A stretch of DNA of 46,211 bases, from assembly GCA_964456745.1 (NCBI GenBank), contig CAYWBW010000018.1, positions 1 through 46,211 on the forward strand. The letters run 5' to 3'. Both the position numbers and the translations under genes were made by a program. Shown piece by piece: positions 8,260 through 19,100 of this stretch. How positions within the stretch are numbered: position 1 is the stretch's first letter; every line of letters begins with the position of its first letter. Origin of the DNA: CAYWBW01 sp964456745. GTDB lineage: Bacteria > Patescibacteriota > Gracilibacteria > GCA-2401425 > JAJOLG01. The notes beneath the pieces are model-generated. The model ran no database searches. It saw only the letters and a program-made list of their open reading frames with translations, and was not told where the DNA came from.

Positions 8260-9707
8260 TGAAAGCCCCTGAGTTGTTATTGCCTGCATGAGACCTAGAA
8301 AAGGCATATATTGCATTTAGATATTGAGCTGATGCAATTTACGCTTGAATTCCAGCCTTTTCACTCAGAACAAGAATGAATGTTTTTAAGGAAGTTGATA
8401 TAGAAGAGATTGTGTGATTTGCTCATAAGAATAATAAAAAAGTTTATATAACTTTAAATGCTTTTCCTCATCAGTGATTAATAAATAGTCTTGAAAAGCA
8501 TTTGAAGTTTTTATCAAAAGTTAATCCAGATTGATTGATTATAGCAGATACTTGAGTTTTATATTTGGCAAATAAAATATGTCCAAATATAGCAAAGCAT
8601 TTATCTGTGCAAGCGTCTACTGTATCAGAAAGTTGAATGAGATTTTGGTACGAATCTTGAGTACGAAGAATTATTTTGGCTAGAGAAATATCTGTAAGTG
8701 AGATAGTTAAAATCCACAATCTTTTTCCTGAAATGGAGCTTGAATATTTCATCCATTGAGCTGTGTGTATGGCTTATTCAGGCAGATGTTTGCTTTCAAA
8801 TTTTTTAGCCAGTAGGGATTCAAATAGGGGAATGTGTGCTCATAGTTGCAGATGGAAGTATAGAATTTTTGATGAAGAAGGTAGATGTTTAACTGCTAAG
8901 GATGATGATTGAATATGTGACAATATTAAATTTTGAAATGGTAACAGTTTATTAAAATCTATTTCTAAATGAATTGACTGAGAGCCGATATCGATAAGAG
9001 ATTTTGAAGATTTTCAGTTTTGGGAAGAGGAACAAAGAAAATGAGAATTTATTCCTGTTGAACAAGATTTTCATTGAACTCATATAATGTCATCAAGAGA
9101 TATGTGTATGATAGAACATCTCAAAGAAATTACAGAAGCTTGAGTTGTAAGTTTAAAAATTGAGTGAAGAAATAAGACTATTTATTACCTCGCTAGTGTA
9201 GCAAGAGCTTATAGAAAAGCACTTTATGATATTGAAAATTGAAATGAGTTTGATCAAGAATTATTTGATGAAATTCATTCAACTGCTAATAGGGGGTTTT
9301 TTGAATGATTTTTACACTGAAAACCTTCTCACCTTGGTCAGCAATATGAGGCAAATAGAAGCACTGCAACACACGAATTTTGTTGAAAAATATTAAAAAT
9401 ATATAAAAAGTGAGATATTTTAAAAAAAGCCTTGGAATGATTTGAGTTATGATATGTCTTCAAAGAAGACATGCTTTATGTTAATGTGAGAAATAGAATT
9501 GATAAAGATAATAAGCTGATATTTGTATATCCAAATATTTCAGATGATAAAAGTTTTATTGCATGAGATTTTTATAAACATTGAAAAAAAGTAGACATTA
9601 TTCATTGATGAGATTGAAATGCGTTTATTGTAATTCCAAGTCATATGGATATAGAAAATTGAATCTTGATAAGACAAGAGGTTAGAAATGAGTGACTCAA
9701 AGTGTAA
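8259..9707 (+). CDS. U32 peptidase-family protein, probable tRNA uridine 5-hydroxylation protein TrhP
   Basis: 482 residues. The N-terminus KAPELLLPAGDLEKAYIAFR and YGADAIYAG is the standard U32 TIM-barrel opening. The U32 signature is intact: EYFIHGAVCMAYSGRCLLSN followed by SRDSNRGMCAHSCRW, with the cysteines that may hold an iron-sulfur cluster. SSRDMCMIEHLKEI and VVSLKIEGRNK complete the barrel. Proteins of this type (YegQ/TrhP, YrrO) act in 5-hydroxyuridine formation at tRNA position 34 in E. coli and Bacillus; other U32 members are described as collagenase-like. It overlaps the gmk stop by one base. It converges on the aminotransferase with one base between the stops. Confidence 0.88.
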
Positions 9708-9708
9708 T

Positions 9709-11001
9709 TTATTTTAGAAATTCAATCAAAGTTATTGATATTTGATTACAAATATACTCAAATTGTTTATCGTCTTTTTCTAGAAGAGTCATTCTAAATC
9801 ATTGAAGATCAGTATTAAATCAAGAGAGTGGGACGGTGCAGATTCAGGTTTTAGCTAATAAGTATAAAACAAATTTTTTATCAAATTTAGATGTTTCTAA
9901 TTTTGCTTTTATTATGTCAAAATATTTTGATTCTACATTGATCATTCGTTTTTTTGAAATTTTTTCTTTTTCAAATACTATTGTAAAATAAAATGCTCAC
10001 TTTGTTTCATTTACTTTTATTCATTTAATTTTAGAAAAAATTTTAAAAGAAAGTTTTGCTCTTTTTTTAAATAATGCGTTTCTGTCATCTTGATATTTCT
10101 TATATCGTTTATCTTTCATAATCTTTGGAAAAGCAAGTTGTGGGAGCGTGGTAGAACAGACTTCTAACATTTTTGCATCATTTAAACTTTTAACAAATTT
10201 TTTAAAATTTTCATTATTATCACTATTGTAAAATTCTAACCATCAACATCTGGCTCATGGCCAAGGAAGTTGTTTGGATATTCATTTCATTGATATAGCT
10301 GGCAGTTTTCATATGAGTTGCGAAATATTGTAATATTGAGATCATCCAAATATAAGTTCTTGATAAATTTCATCAGCTACAACAAATAAATCGTATTTTT
10401 TAGCTATTTTTATGATTTTAACCAATGTTTCTTTTGGGAATATTGCTCAAGTTGGATTGTCAGGATTTAGAATTAAAATTCATGATATTGTTTCATTGTA
10501 TCTTATCTTATCTTCTAATTCTTTTAGGTCAGGTTGCCAATTGTTATATGGATCAAGATCATATGTTATATGATTAAGACCAGCATGTGCTCATTCTGCT
10601 GAAGAATGGGTTGAGTATGCAGGTGACGGCCCAATAACTCTTGCTTCACGTTTTAAATATTGATAAAATGTTGCAATAGCATCTCAAAGTCAGTTGAAAA
10701 ATAATATATCATCAGTTGAAATTTGAACTCATCATTTTTCATTTGTTTTATCTGCTATAAATCTGCGAGTATCGTAAATTCATTTTGTAGGACAGTATGC
10801 ATAAGAATCATCATTGTCTAATTCAGCTTTAATTATATTTTTTATCCAAGCTGGAAGTGTGTGTCATTTTTGTACTGGATCTCCTATATTCTCCCATATA
10901 ATTTTTTTTCATTGTTTCTCAACTTGGTTAGCAATAGTTATTATTCACCTAATTTCATAGTTAAGTTTATCCGCTCAAATGTGTACTATATTATTTCGCA
11001 T
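9709..11001 (-). CDS. Class I/II PLP-dependent aminotransferase
   Basis: 430 residues. The fold type I aminotransferase pattern is complete: NIGDPVQKG near the N-terminus, YCPTKGIYDTRRFIAD, DDILFFNGLGDAI at the cofactor-phosphate site, ILILNPDNPTGAIFP with the PLP-binding Asn, and FVVADEIYQEL with the PLP-pyridine Asp. The Schiff-base lysine is in GISKQLPWPGARCGWLEFYN. The C-terminal domain has CTVPLSGFNTDLQGFRMTLL with the substrate-carboxylate arginine. The SKxxPWPGARCGW form is a subgroup variant, so substrate (alanine, aspartate or other) cannot be assigned. The start is the ATG at 11001; there is no SD. It is followed upstream on the same strand by recJ (53-base gap). Confidence 0.9.
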
Positions 11002-11054
11002 AATTGACTATCAATTCTAAATCTTAGTGAATTTAGTTATTAAATTACTATAAA

Positions 11055-12698
11055 TTAAGATAGCATAATATCTTGAATTTGAATATTGATTTGTTTTTTT
11101 CAATTCCAAACTTGAGTTCAAAGTGTAACTGCTAGATCAATATGTTTATTTTCACGAAGCTTATCTTCAAATTTTCAAAATCAAAATCAAATTGCTCTTT
11201 GTCACCAAAATTTTAATGTAATATGTGACTTGTCTTGCCCGACAAGGCTAAAATCATTTTTTATATTTTTAATTAAAAATATAGGTTTTCTATTTCAATG
11301 TCAAAATGGTTCAAATTTTATAAGTTCTATTATAAAATCCATTGAAAGTTCACTTTCGTTTAGTAAATATGATAATTCTAAATTATTAACTATAGGAGTT
11401 GAAGATAAAGATTTTAATCATTTTTCTAATACTAGTTTTTTAAACTGATCAAAATTTCCCTTTTTCATAGAAAATCAACAAGCTTGGGCATGTCATCAAA
11501 AATGTGAAAAGTACTTGTTAAACTGTGATAAAAATTCGTATATATTAAATCACACTGGAGCTCTGCAGGATCAAACAAAATTTCAATTTTTTTCTTGTAG
11601 AATGATTGATGGAGTATTGTGTTTTTCAGTAATTTTTCAGGCTATAAGTCATATTATTCCAGATTTCCATTCTGTGCTATTTAGAATAACAATATTGTTA
11701 AGATCTATATCAGAGTTTTCAACTTGGTCTAAGGCAATTTCAACTTGTTTTTTCCTTGTTTTGTTCAATTTTTCTAAAACAGATGCAAATTTCTTTTTTC
11801 AAAGTAGTAATTGAAGTGCGTAATATGGACTAGCCATTCTTCAGGCCGCATTAATTCTTGGTCAAAGAGCGAATCAAAAAAAATCACTGTCAAATGTTGT
11901 TTTATTATCAACTTTTAATTCTTTAAATATTTCTAGAATTCATTGGTTATTGGTATTTTTTATAGCTTCAAGTCATTTAGAAACAATAACTCTATTTTCA
12001 TCTCGAAGTGGCATAATGTCTGTGACAGTAGAAAGTGCCACAAGATCGATAAATTTATCTCTGACATTTAAATTTGCATATGCTTCTCATTTAATTTTTT
12101 TTGCAAGTCATATCATGAGTTTCCAAGCTACGCAAGCTCAAGATATGCTTTCAAATGGATAATCACTATCCATTCTTAGTGGATTTACAACTGCACAAGC
12201 TTCAGGCAAATTTTCTCAAACCTCATGATGATCACTGATAATTATATCCATTCAAAGTTTATTTGCATATTTAACTTCATTTATAGCAGAAATTCAGTTG
12301 TCTACAGTTATTATTAAAGACGCTCAGCTATTGCTAATTTCATCTAAAAAGTAATTTTTTAGTCAGTATCAATCAATTTCTCTATCGGGAATTCTGTAAG
12401 AGACTTGGGCTCATAAATCTCTTAAAGTTTCAACACAAATTGCAGTTCATGGAATTCAATCACAATCATAGTCTCAAAAAATGATGATTTTTTCTTGATC
12501 TTCTATTGCTTTAATAATTCTGTTAATTGCTATTTTAATATCCGGTAAAAGATTTTCATCATGAAGACTGTCAGGGTATTTTTTATCAAAATATTTGTTA
12601 TGATCTTTAATTCAATTGTTTTGTAGATAGAGATTCATAAAATCTTCCTGCTCTATATCAGGATATTGCCATAATTTTCAAAGAAGGGATTTTTGCAT
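11055..12698 (-). CDS. recJ: Single-stranded-DNA-specific exonuclease RecJ
   Basis: 547 residues, typical of RecJ. The DHH phosphoesterase motifs are present: IIIFGDYDCDGIPGTA (motif I, metal-binding aspartates), SLIITVDNGIS, and the name-giving SDHHEVGENLP. The DHHA1 half has FGFALGPRINAAGRM and later IIGLIAGKITEKHNTPSI and HFGGHAQACGFSM. The C-terminal OB-like part ends with KQINIQIQDIMLS. RecJ degrades single-stranded DNA 5' to 3' in recombination and mismatch repair. It is the first gene of a same-strand pair with the aminotransferase. Start at the ATG followed by QKSLLGKLW, an expected N-terminal motif. Confidence 0.95.
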
Positions 12699-12874
12699 AA
12701 GTTATTTTAGTAAATTGATATTATACTAATGTGTTTGTTAATGTAAGATTAATTATGGATTTAAAGATTTTTAATATGACTTTTGAAAAAAACAATTTAA
12801 TTAATAAAATTTAATCAAATAAAATTTGATTTTTAATAATTAATTCATAAAATCAAATACTAATATAATATGTA

Positions 12875-15007
12875 ATGTGAAAAAGAAATAAGCAAAATAA
12901 ATGACCAAGAAAAAATAAGTATCCTCAGTTAAATATATCAAGTCAACGGAAATGACGCCCAGCTAGTTCTTCGGCTACTATGGATCTTTCAGCATTCCAA
13001 GAAAATGCAAAAATTAGCTCTCAAGATAAGCGTCAATTTGAATTATGTTTGTGAATTGAACGAAAGCGAGGAAGACCGCAAGTGGTACATATTATTGATA
13101 TTCAGAGAAACCAGCTTAGTAAATTGCTTGATTTTTTTATTAGATCTAATGAGAATCAACGATTTGAGAATCTAATTTTAGTGGAATCTGCTAAACTTTT
13201 TAATAAACTAAAAATAGTTGTAAATCATAATGATAGAACAATATCACTTCCTTTTGATATTCAAACTTGAAATATTTTATGATGAAGTTTGAAGGATTGA
13301 ATTGATCTTCGTAGTGTAGCTCTTAGGGCAAGATTTAAAAATGTTGTAACTTGAGTTTTTTCTTTAGATTCTGAATTCAAAGTAGATTGGATTGTTTGAT
13401 GAACACCGCTTAAATTACAACCAGACGGTATAAAAAGATGTAAGATTGACAGAGATAAATTAGATGAAATGAAAAAATCTCGAGAAGATTTTATATTATT
13501 ATACAGCCGTATTTCTGCCTCATGAGTTGATAATGATATATTTATGAAGTTTTTAAATTATATTGTTTCTTCTATGATGGATATAACTTCAAATACTGTT
13601 GATCATAATATTGATTTAGAAAACAGTATGGAAGATTCCCTTGATTCTATTCGAGATAATTTTCTTGATTTTCAAGATTTTAAGCTGGATAATTGAGATT
13701 CTTTAATTAGGGCTGTTTGCATAAATTTGCAATCTATTATCATGAGTTATGATGTAAGAAATAATAAGATTACATCTTTGTTAGAGTCTTTATTGCAAAG
13801 AATTGATGAATATGAAATACAGAAAAATGAAATTAATGATAGAAAAAAAGTAAGAAGTGATATAAAAAAACTATATAATAATTTTATATCATTACAAAAA
13901 GAACTTTTAAACTTGTGAGTAGATAAGGTTTTTATGGAGAATTTAAATTCTATCATTGATTTAATGGCAAGTTTAGATTTAACATTATTAACAGGTGGAA
14001 ACATTGATTATAGCAATATTATACAAGCTATGTTAGTTCTTTTAAATAATCTTGTAAGATGCTTTGACGATTTAAAAGATTTAGATTTATCTAATTGATC
14101 TTATGCTGCTAGAGTAATTGTCGAATATATATCGTCTCTTAATTCGGTTTGTAGTTTAAATAATAGGGTTAAAGATTTATCAGATTCTATATTGCAGATG
14201 GTTAATGAACATGATCAAGTAATGTTAGATAAACCATTTCCTTTAGATTCAAATGTTTCCAGTAATCAATCTGATTCAGAATCTGCAAAATTAAGTCGTG
14301 TAAGAGTTCATGATGATTCTGTGACATTATATTGAGATATTGTTAGATTAAATATGAATGGGCAATTAGCTGGTAGATTAGATATTGTTAATGGTGTATT
14401 GTCTGGAATAATTAATTGAAATAGAGATGTTGATCATCATTTAGAAGATGTACTTTTGAATGTGTTTAGTAATATTGATTCTGATTTATTAGTATTAGAA
14501 GGTTTAAAATTAAATGATTGAGTTTTTTTGATTGAAGCAGTTGCTGATATTGTATTAGATATAAATAAAGCTTTTTGAGTTAATAGTAATGAAATTGAGT
14601 GTAGACATGATACAATTATTATTAACAATGTAGCAAATCGTTTAGACTTAGATGATTGAAAATATGACAATGATTCAATTTCAAATGATTTAATAGATAT
14701 TCATTGATTAATACAAAGAAATTATGTTAATATTCAATTAAATTCATTTGATTTTCCTTGTTTGATAAATTTCATCATTGATAATGAGATTATTGATAGT
14801 AAAATTGAAAAAGCTGTTAATGAAGTTTGTTTTAGTTTATATAACGAATATGATTTTATAAAAAATATATTTATAGATGGGTGAGACCAAGCTATTGAGT
14901 TATTTTTAAAATTGGTATTTAAAATTAATAAACATTATTGAATTACACATAAGGCTGGATCAAATTTTTATAAATTATTTATAATGCATTTTCGAACAAA
15001 AAAATAA
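12875..15007 (+). CDS. Unknown 710-residue protein with two AT-hook-like motifs
   Basis: One uninterrupted frame from ATG to TAA, dense in Asp, Asn, Ile and Leu, with many TGA glycines. The first ~70 residues are basic and contain two Gly-Arg-Pro cores, RKGRPA (near residue 26) and KRGRPQVV (near residue 65), resembling AT-hooks that bind the minor groove of AT-rich DNA. A globular, mostly helical acidic body follows (for example KLLDFFIRSNENQRFENLIL; a lysine-rich helix around residues 310-340). There is no signal peptide or membrane helix. I recognise no enzyme motif. It could be a nucleoid or chromosome-organising protein, but that rests only on the motifs. It is monocistronic, ending at a bidirectional terminator shared with the giant-gene operon. 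Confidence 0.75.
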
Positions 15008-15010
15008 TAA

Positions 15011-15050
15011 AACAAAAAATCCGGCTCATAAGACCGGATTAATCGTGTTT
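15011..15050. terminator. Bidirectional intrinsic terminator
   Basis: AATCCGG (15018-15024) pairs with CCGGATT (15034-15040) around a nine-base loop. An A-rich tract on the left gives a U-tract to minus-strand transcripts, and GTTTT on the right gives a weaker one to plus-strand transcripts. It sits between the convergent ends of the AT-hook-like gene and the surface-protein operon. Confidence 0.85.
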
Positions 15051-15068
15051 TATAAAAAATGCTAAAAA

Positions 15069-15614
15069 CTAATGTTCAATGAGTGTATAAATTATTACTC
15101 ATTTGTATGATCAGATTGATTGATATGCTGGAACTCTGATTTTGAAATATGGTGTTATTGCGTATTTTCAAGTGGTTCAAGATACATCTATATTTCTTTC
15201 AATTATTGTTATTTGATTATCTCAAATTGATGTAAATCCTGTAGAAGAAGGTTCGGGAATAGTTACTCAGCTTGATGGTCATCAGGATAGTATGGTTATT
15301 CCAGTGCCAATTTTTGCATCTATGAAAGTTTTTGAAATTATATTTCAAGTATTGATTTCATCTATCATGTCTTCTGCGCTTAATGTTACATGGTATCCCG
15401 AAGCTGATGATTTAAGATCCTCTAGCCAAAACATATTTCATGTTCAAGTACTTAGGTATGTTATTTCTTGATCCAGAGGAGAAGCGGTGATTCCGGTAAA
15501 TGATATAGTTGCTGGAGATCATAGTATTACTTCTCCTGTAGCTGCTGAAACTCACATTGTTTGTGTGAATACAGCTATCAAGATTGTACAGCTAATTAAG
15601 ATAATTTTATTCAT
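15069..15614 (-). CDS. Small secreted WxL-like surface protein, paralogue of the giant protein's C-terminus
   Basis: 181 residues. Signal peptide MNKIILISCTILIAVFTQTM followed by GVSAA. The mature part contains FWLEDLKSSASGYHVTLSAE and ends KYAITPYFKIRVPAYQSIGS followed by YKGVIIYTLIEH. The last ~170 residues of the giant protein upstream have the same pattern: FWVEDLESSIDGYYATMQMD and RYGIKPIIEIKLEKYESIGS followed by YIGTLTFDLIPL. The layout (Trp-x-x-Asp-Leu near the start, a terminal strand giving Y.I.P...I) resembles WxL-type domains, which in Gram-positives bind peptidoglycan. It begins 4 bases after the giant gene's stop, so it is co-transcribed. It may dock on the wall or on the giant protein's tail. 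Confidence 0.8.
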
Positions 15615-15618
15615 TATA

Positions 15619-16140
15619 TTAAAGTGGTATTAAGTCGAATGTAAGAGTTCATATATATGATCATATTGATTCATATTTTTCCAGTTTTATTTCTATTATT
15701 GGTTTAATTCAATATCGTCATATTGTTCATCAAGGATCTTGGCTTCTATCTAAAACAGTGATTGCACTTGGATTAAAAGGTATGAAATCGTTATATACAT
15801 TTAGAGGAACTTGGATTGCATTTGTTTCAGTTCAGCTTCAAGATATTGTTGTTATTCAGCTTCATACATTAATTGCTAAGTTTGTATATGATATTGTTGA
15901 TCAACTTGTGTTGATTAGGTCATCCATTTGCATTGTTGCATAATATCAGTCTATTGAAGATTCAAGATCTTCTACCCAGAAATAGTCATTGGCTTGGATA
16001 TAGAATGTTTGTCCAGTATTTGATGATGTAATTCAAATTGGGAATTCTATTCAGCCAACTATATCAACTCAGAAACTTAGTGCTCATCATTTTATAGCTG
16101 TTCTTAAATTTGATCAAGCTACTCATGATTCGTTCATTAC
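15619..16140 (-). other. Giant protein: C-terminal WxL-like domain
   Basis: About 170 residues. Key segments are YFWVEDLESSIDGYYATMQM (Trp codon at 15976-15978), NAIQVPLNVYND and the terminal RYGIKPIIEIKLEKYESIGS. It aligns along its whole length with the small secreted protein just downstream. It is likely the attachment module; I have not seen an LPXTG motif or a C-terminal hydrophobic helix. Confidence 0.7.
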
Positions 16141-19100
16141 TCCAAAATCAGTTAAATGGTAAGACCAAATTATGGTGTGTTTTCAACTTTGATAATAACA
16201 TTCATTTGGTATTTCAAGTCATCATCATTGAGAATCATCACATTCATCTTCAATTTTTGTCCAAGATAAAAATCAGTCTTTTGAATAAAATACAGATCAA
16301 CTTGAAGAAGGTATTACTAATCTTACTGGTTTATCAAATATAATAATTTCTCATGGGGATCATACTCTTATCACGCTTCATACACTGTCAAATGATTCTT
16401 GACCGCTAACTTGGTTTGTAATGTCTTCTGGAGCTCAAATATTTTTATCCCAACCTGTTTCTCAATATGCCTTTGTTCCATGAGGAATTTTTAGAGATAG
16501 TCTTTTGTTTTCTATTGCGCTAATAATAAGTTTTCTTTTTTCTTCTCATGATTCGATGGTTGCGTAGTCAACATTGTCTACAGTATGACCTGTATTTGAC
16601 CAGAATGATTCAAATATAGCTCTTGCATTGCTTCAGGCATGTATGTTTGTTGAATCACTTGATGATCTATCTTTTTTATGACCTAATTTTAATTTTTGTC
16701 ATTTTCTAAGTCTTAGAGCTCTTTTTCAAAAATCAAATTTTACTGTGTCTGCATCATTATCAAATTCTTTTTCAAAGCCATCTGCCTGGACTGTTTCATC
16801 TACTATACTTGCATTTTCTGATATTGGTCCTAGTGCATATGATTGCATTGTAAATCATGTTAGATGATTTCATGAAGTTTCGATAGGAGTAACTTCAAAT
16901 TTAATCCACTGATCAATATCAGAATTTGCCAAAGAGTATGTTTGACTTGTAGCTCACAGTATATAATTAAATGTTCAAGTTTCTGTTGCTGATGATAACC
17001 ATCTAAGTAAACTTCAGCTTTCAGTGTTTGATCAAATATGTCTATAATCTCAAAATAATTCTTCTCATTCTATTTCACTTCATATTATTACTAAGTGATC
17101 TGCTTTTTTCTCGAGTGCAAGTACTCATAAACTTTGATAACTTCAACTTGAAGATGGCAGTCATTCACTAGCTACAGGTGTAACTTCAAATATGATATAT
17201 TTTCATTCATGTTCATCTTTAGCTGTGAAATGTAGTGAGCTTGCATTGGTTATAACAGTTTTTCAGCTTCATAATGCATCATCTGCGCTATACCATTTAA
17301 ATGTTGATATTCATTCAATATCATATTCTAAATCTAAATATGCATATGTTCATGCTATTTGTTCTCATATTACAACATCTCAAATTATTCCAACGCTTCA
17401 CGTTGCAGTAGCTGGAGGAGTTCACCATGGATCACATACATCTCAACATTGTGGATCTGATGAGTATCATGATCATAGTGCAGGACAATTACTTGTAATT
17501 ATATCATTTTGTGCACTATCTCAAACATCCCAACATATATCACAAGCGTTTCATATATTGTCTCAATTGTTAAATATTTCAATTTCGCTTAATGATATCG
17601 CAGACATCATTGTTAAATTTGTTAAATTTATTCTAATATATTGAGCTTGTGGCACTTTGTTTAATGCAGTAATTTTCACTTCTGGATTTGCCATATGCAT
17701 CATTCAAATTGCATCACTACCTGGGTAACTTATCCATTTATTGTTTTTTAAATATTCTATTGAATATGTCATTACGGAGTAAGATGTGGTGTTAGATCTT
17801 AATATTATTTTTCAAATATAATCAGCTGAAGGTAGTTTTGCTATTAAGCTTGATGAAGTAGATGTAAGTGTCCATACATCTGATGCGAAAGAAGGCTGGC
17901 TAGTATTGGTATTATAAGCTCAATCTACTAAGTTACTTACAATATTACTATAAAGTCATGTTTTACCACTCGCGCTATTTGTATAGTTAAAATTGGAAGG
18001 GTTTGTATCTGATCATTGATCACTCCTTATGCTTAATGAATATTGCATAGGAGCATCGTTATTATCTTGATTGGCATTTGATATTTTAGGACAGTTATCA
18101 TTACTATCATATATTCCATCTCAGTCGATATCTGATCATATTGGTCAAAATGCGATACTTTCTATTATTTGAGATCAAGTCATTATCATTCATGATGCTG
18201 ATATTGGAGTAATTTTTACTTTTATCCAATTGTTTTGATCTGATCAGGTTAGAGTGTAGCTTTGTCATATTCATAATGAACTAGAAAATGATCATCAGCT
18301 ACTTGTATCTTGATACCATTCATAAATGGAATTTCATTCAGGATCTCAGTCGATATCAATAAATGTAAATGATCAAGTTAGAGTGTTTCAAACAGTAGAA
18401 ATTCAAGTTATTATTGCTGATGTTCCACTTGGTTCGTGACCTTGAATGATAGCAGTTTGATTACTTAATACTAGATTTCATGTATTAGGTGAATGGTCTG
18501 ATACTGGAGTTACTCAAAATCTAATATATTTTCACTGATCTTGTCATCTTATTATATAAGTTGATAATGTTTGTCATGTAATAACAGATCATGTTTCTCA
18601 TAGATTATCTGATATGTACCAAGCCAAAGTACTACTTGCTTGATTACTGTCTGGATCGTAAAAGTTATAGGTTCAACTTAAAGTTTTAAGAGTTTGTGCG
18701 TCTCATGTTATAACTACTCATGTAGCTATTGGAACTGCTCAAGCTGTAACAGGATTTACAGGTCAAATATGTGCAGAGTATACCATTGATCATTGACTTG
18801 CATCAGATGAATTATCTATAGGGGTTATAGAAAATTTTAGATAATTCCATATATCAGATGATTGTATTGTGTATGAAGTTCAAGTAGCAGTTGGTATTGC
18901 TATCCAAGGAGCTCAAGTAGGAGCTGTTGAATAGTACCATTGATATATAGAATTTCATTCTTTGTCGTTATTACCATCGCTGATTATATAATCTCATACA
19001 ATGATATCTCAAATTTTCGGATTTGTTACAACAGTGTCTGTAAGATCTTTAATGATAATATTTGAAGCTATAGGTGCTATAACGAGGTCTGTACTACATG

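Noticed and set aside
13747..14004. 85-codon minus-strand frame
   Set aside because: Lies wholly within the 710-residue plus-strand gene and is a shadow of its Asp/Asn/Lys-rich region.
17192..17644. 150-codon plus-strand open frame inside the giant gene, and many similar ones up to 45 kb
   Set aside because: Antisense shadows: the opposite strand holds an unbroken coding frame with recognisable domains, and the plus-strand products are low-complexity His/Ser/Gln/Leu-rich strings.
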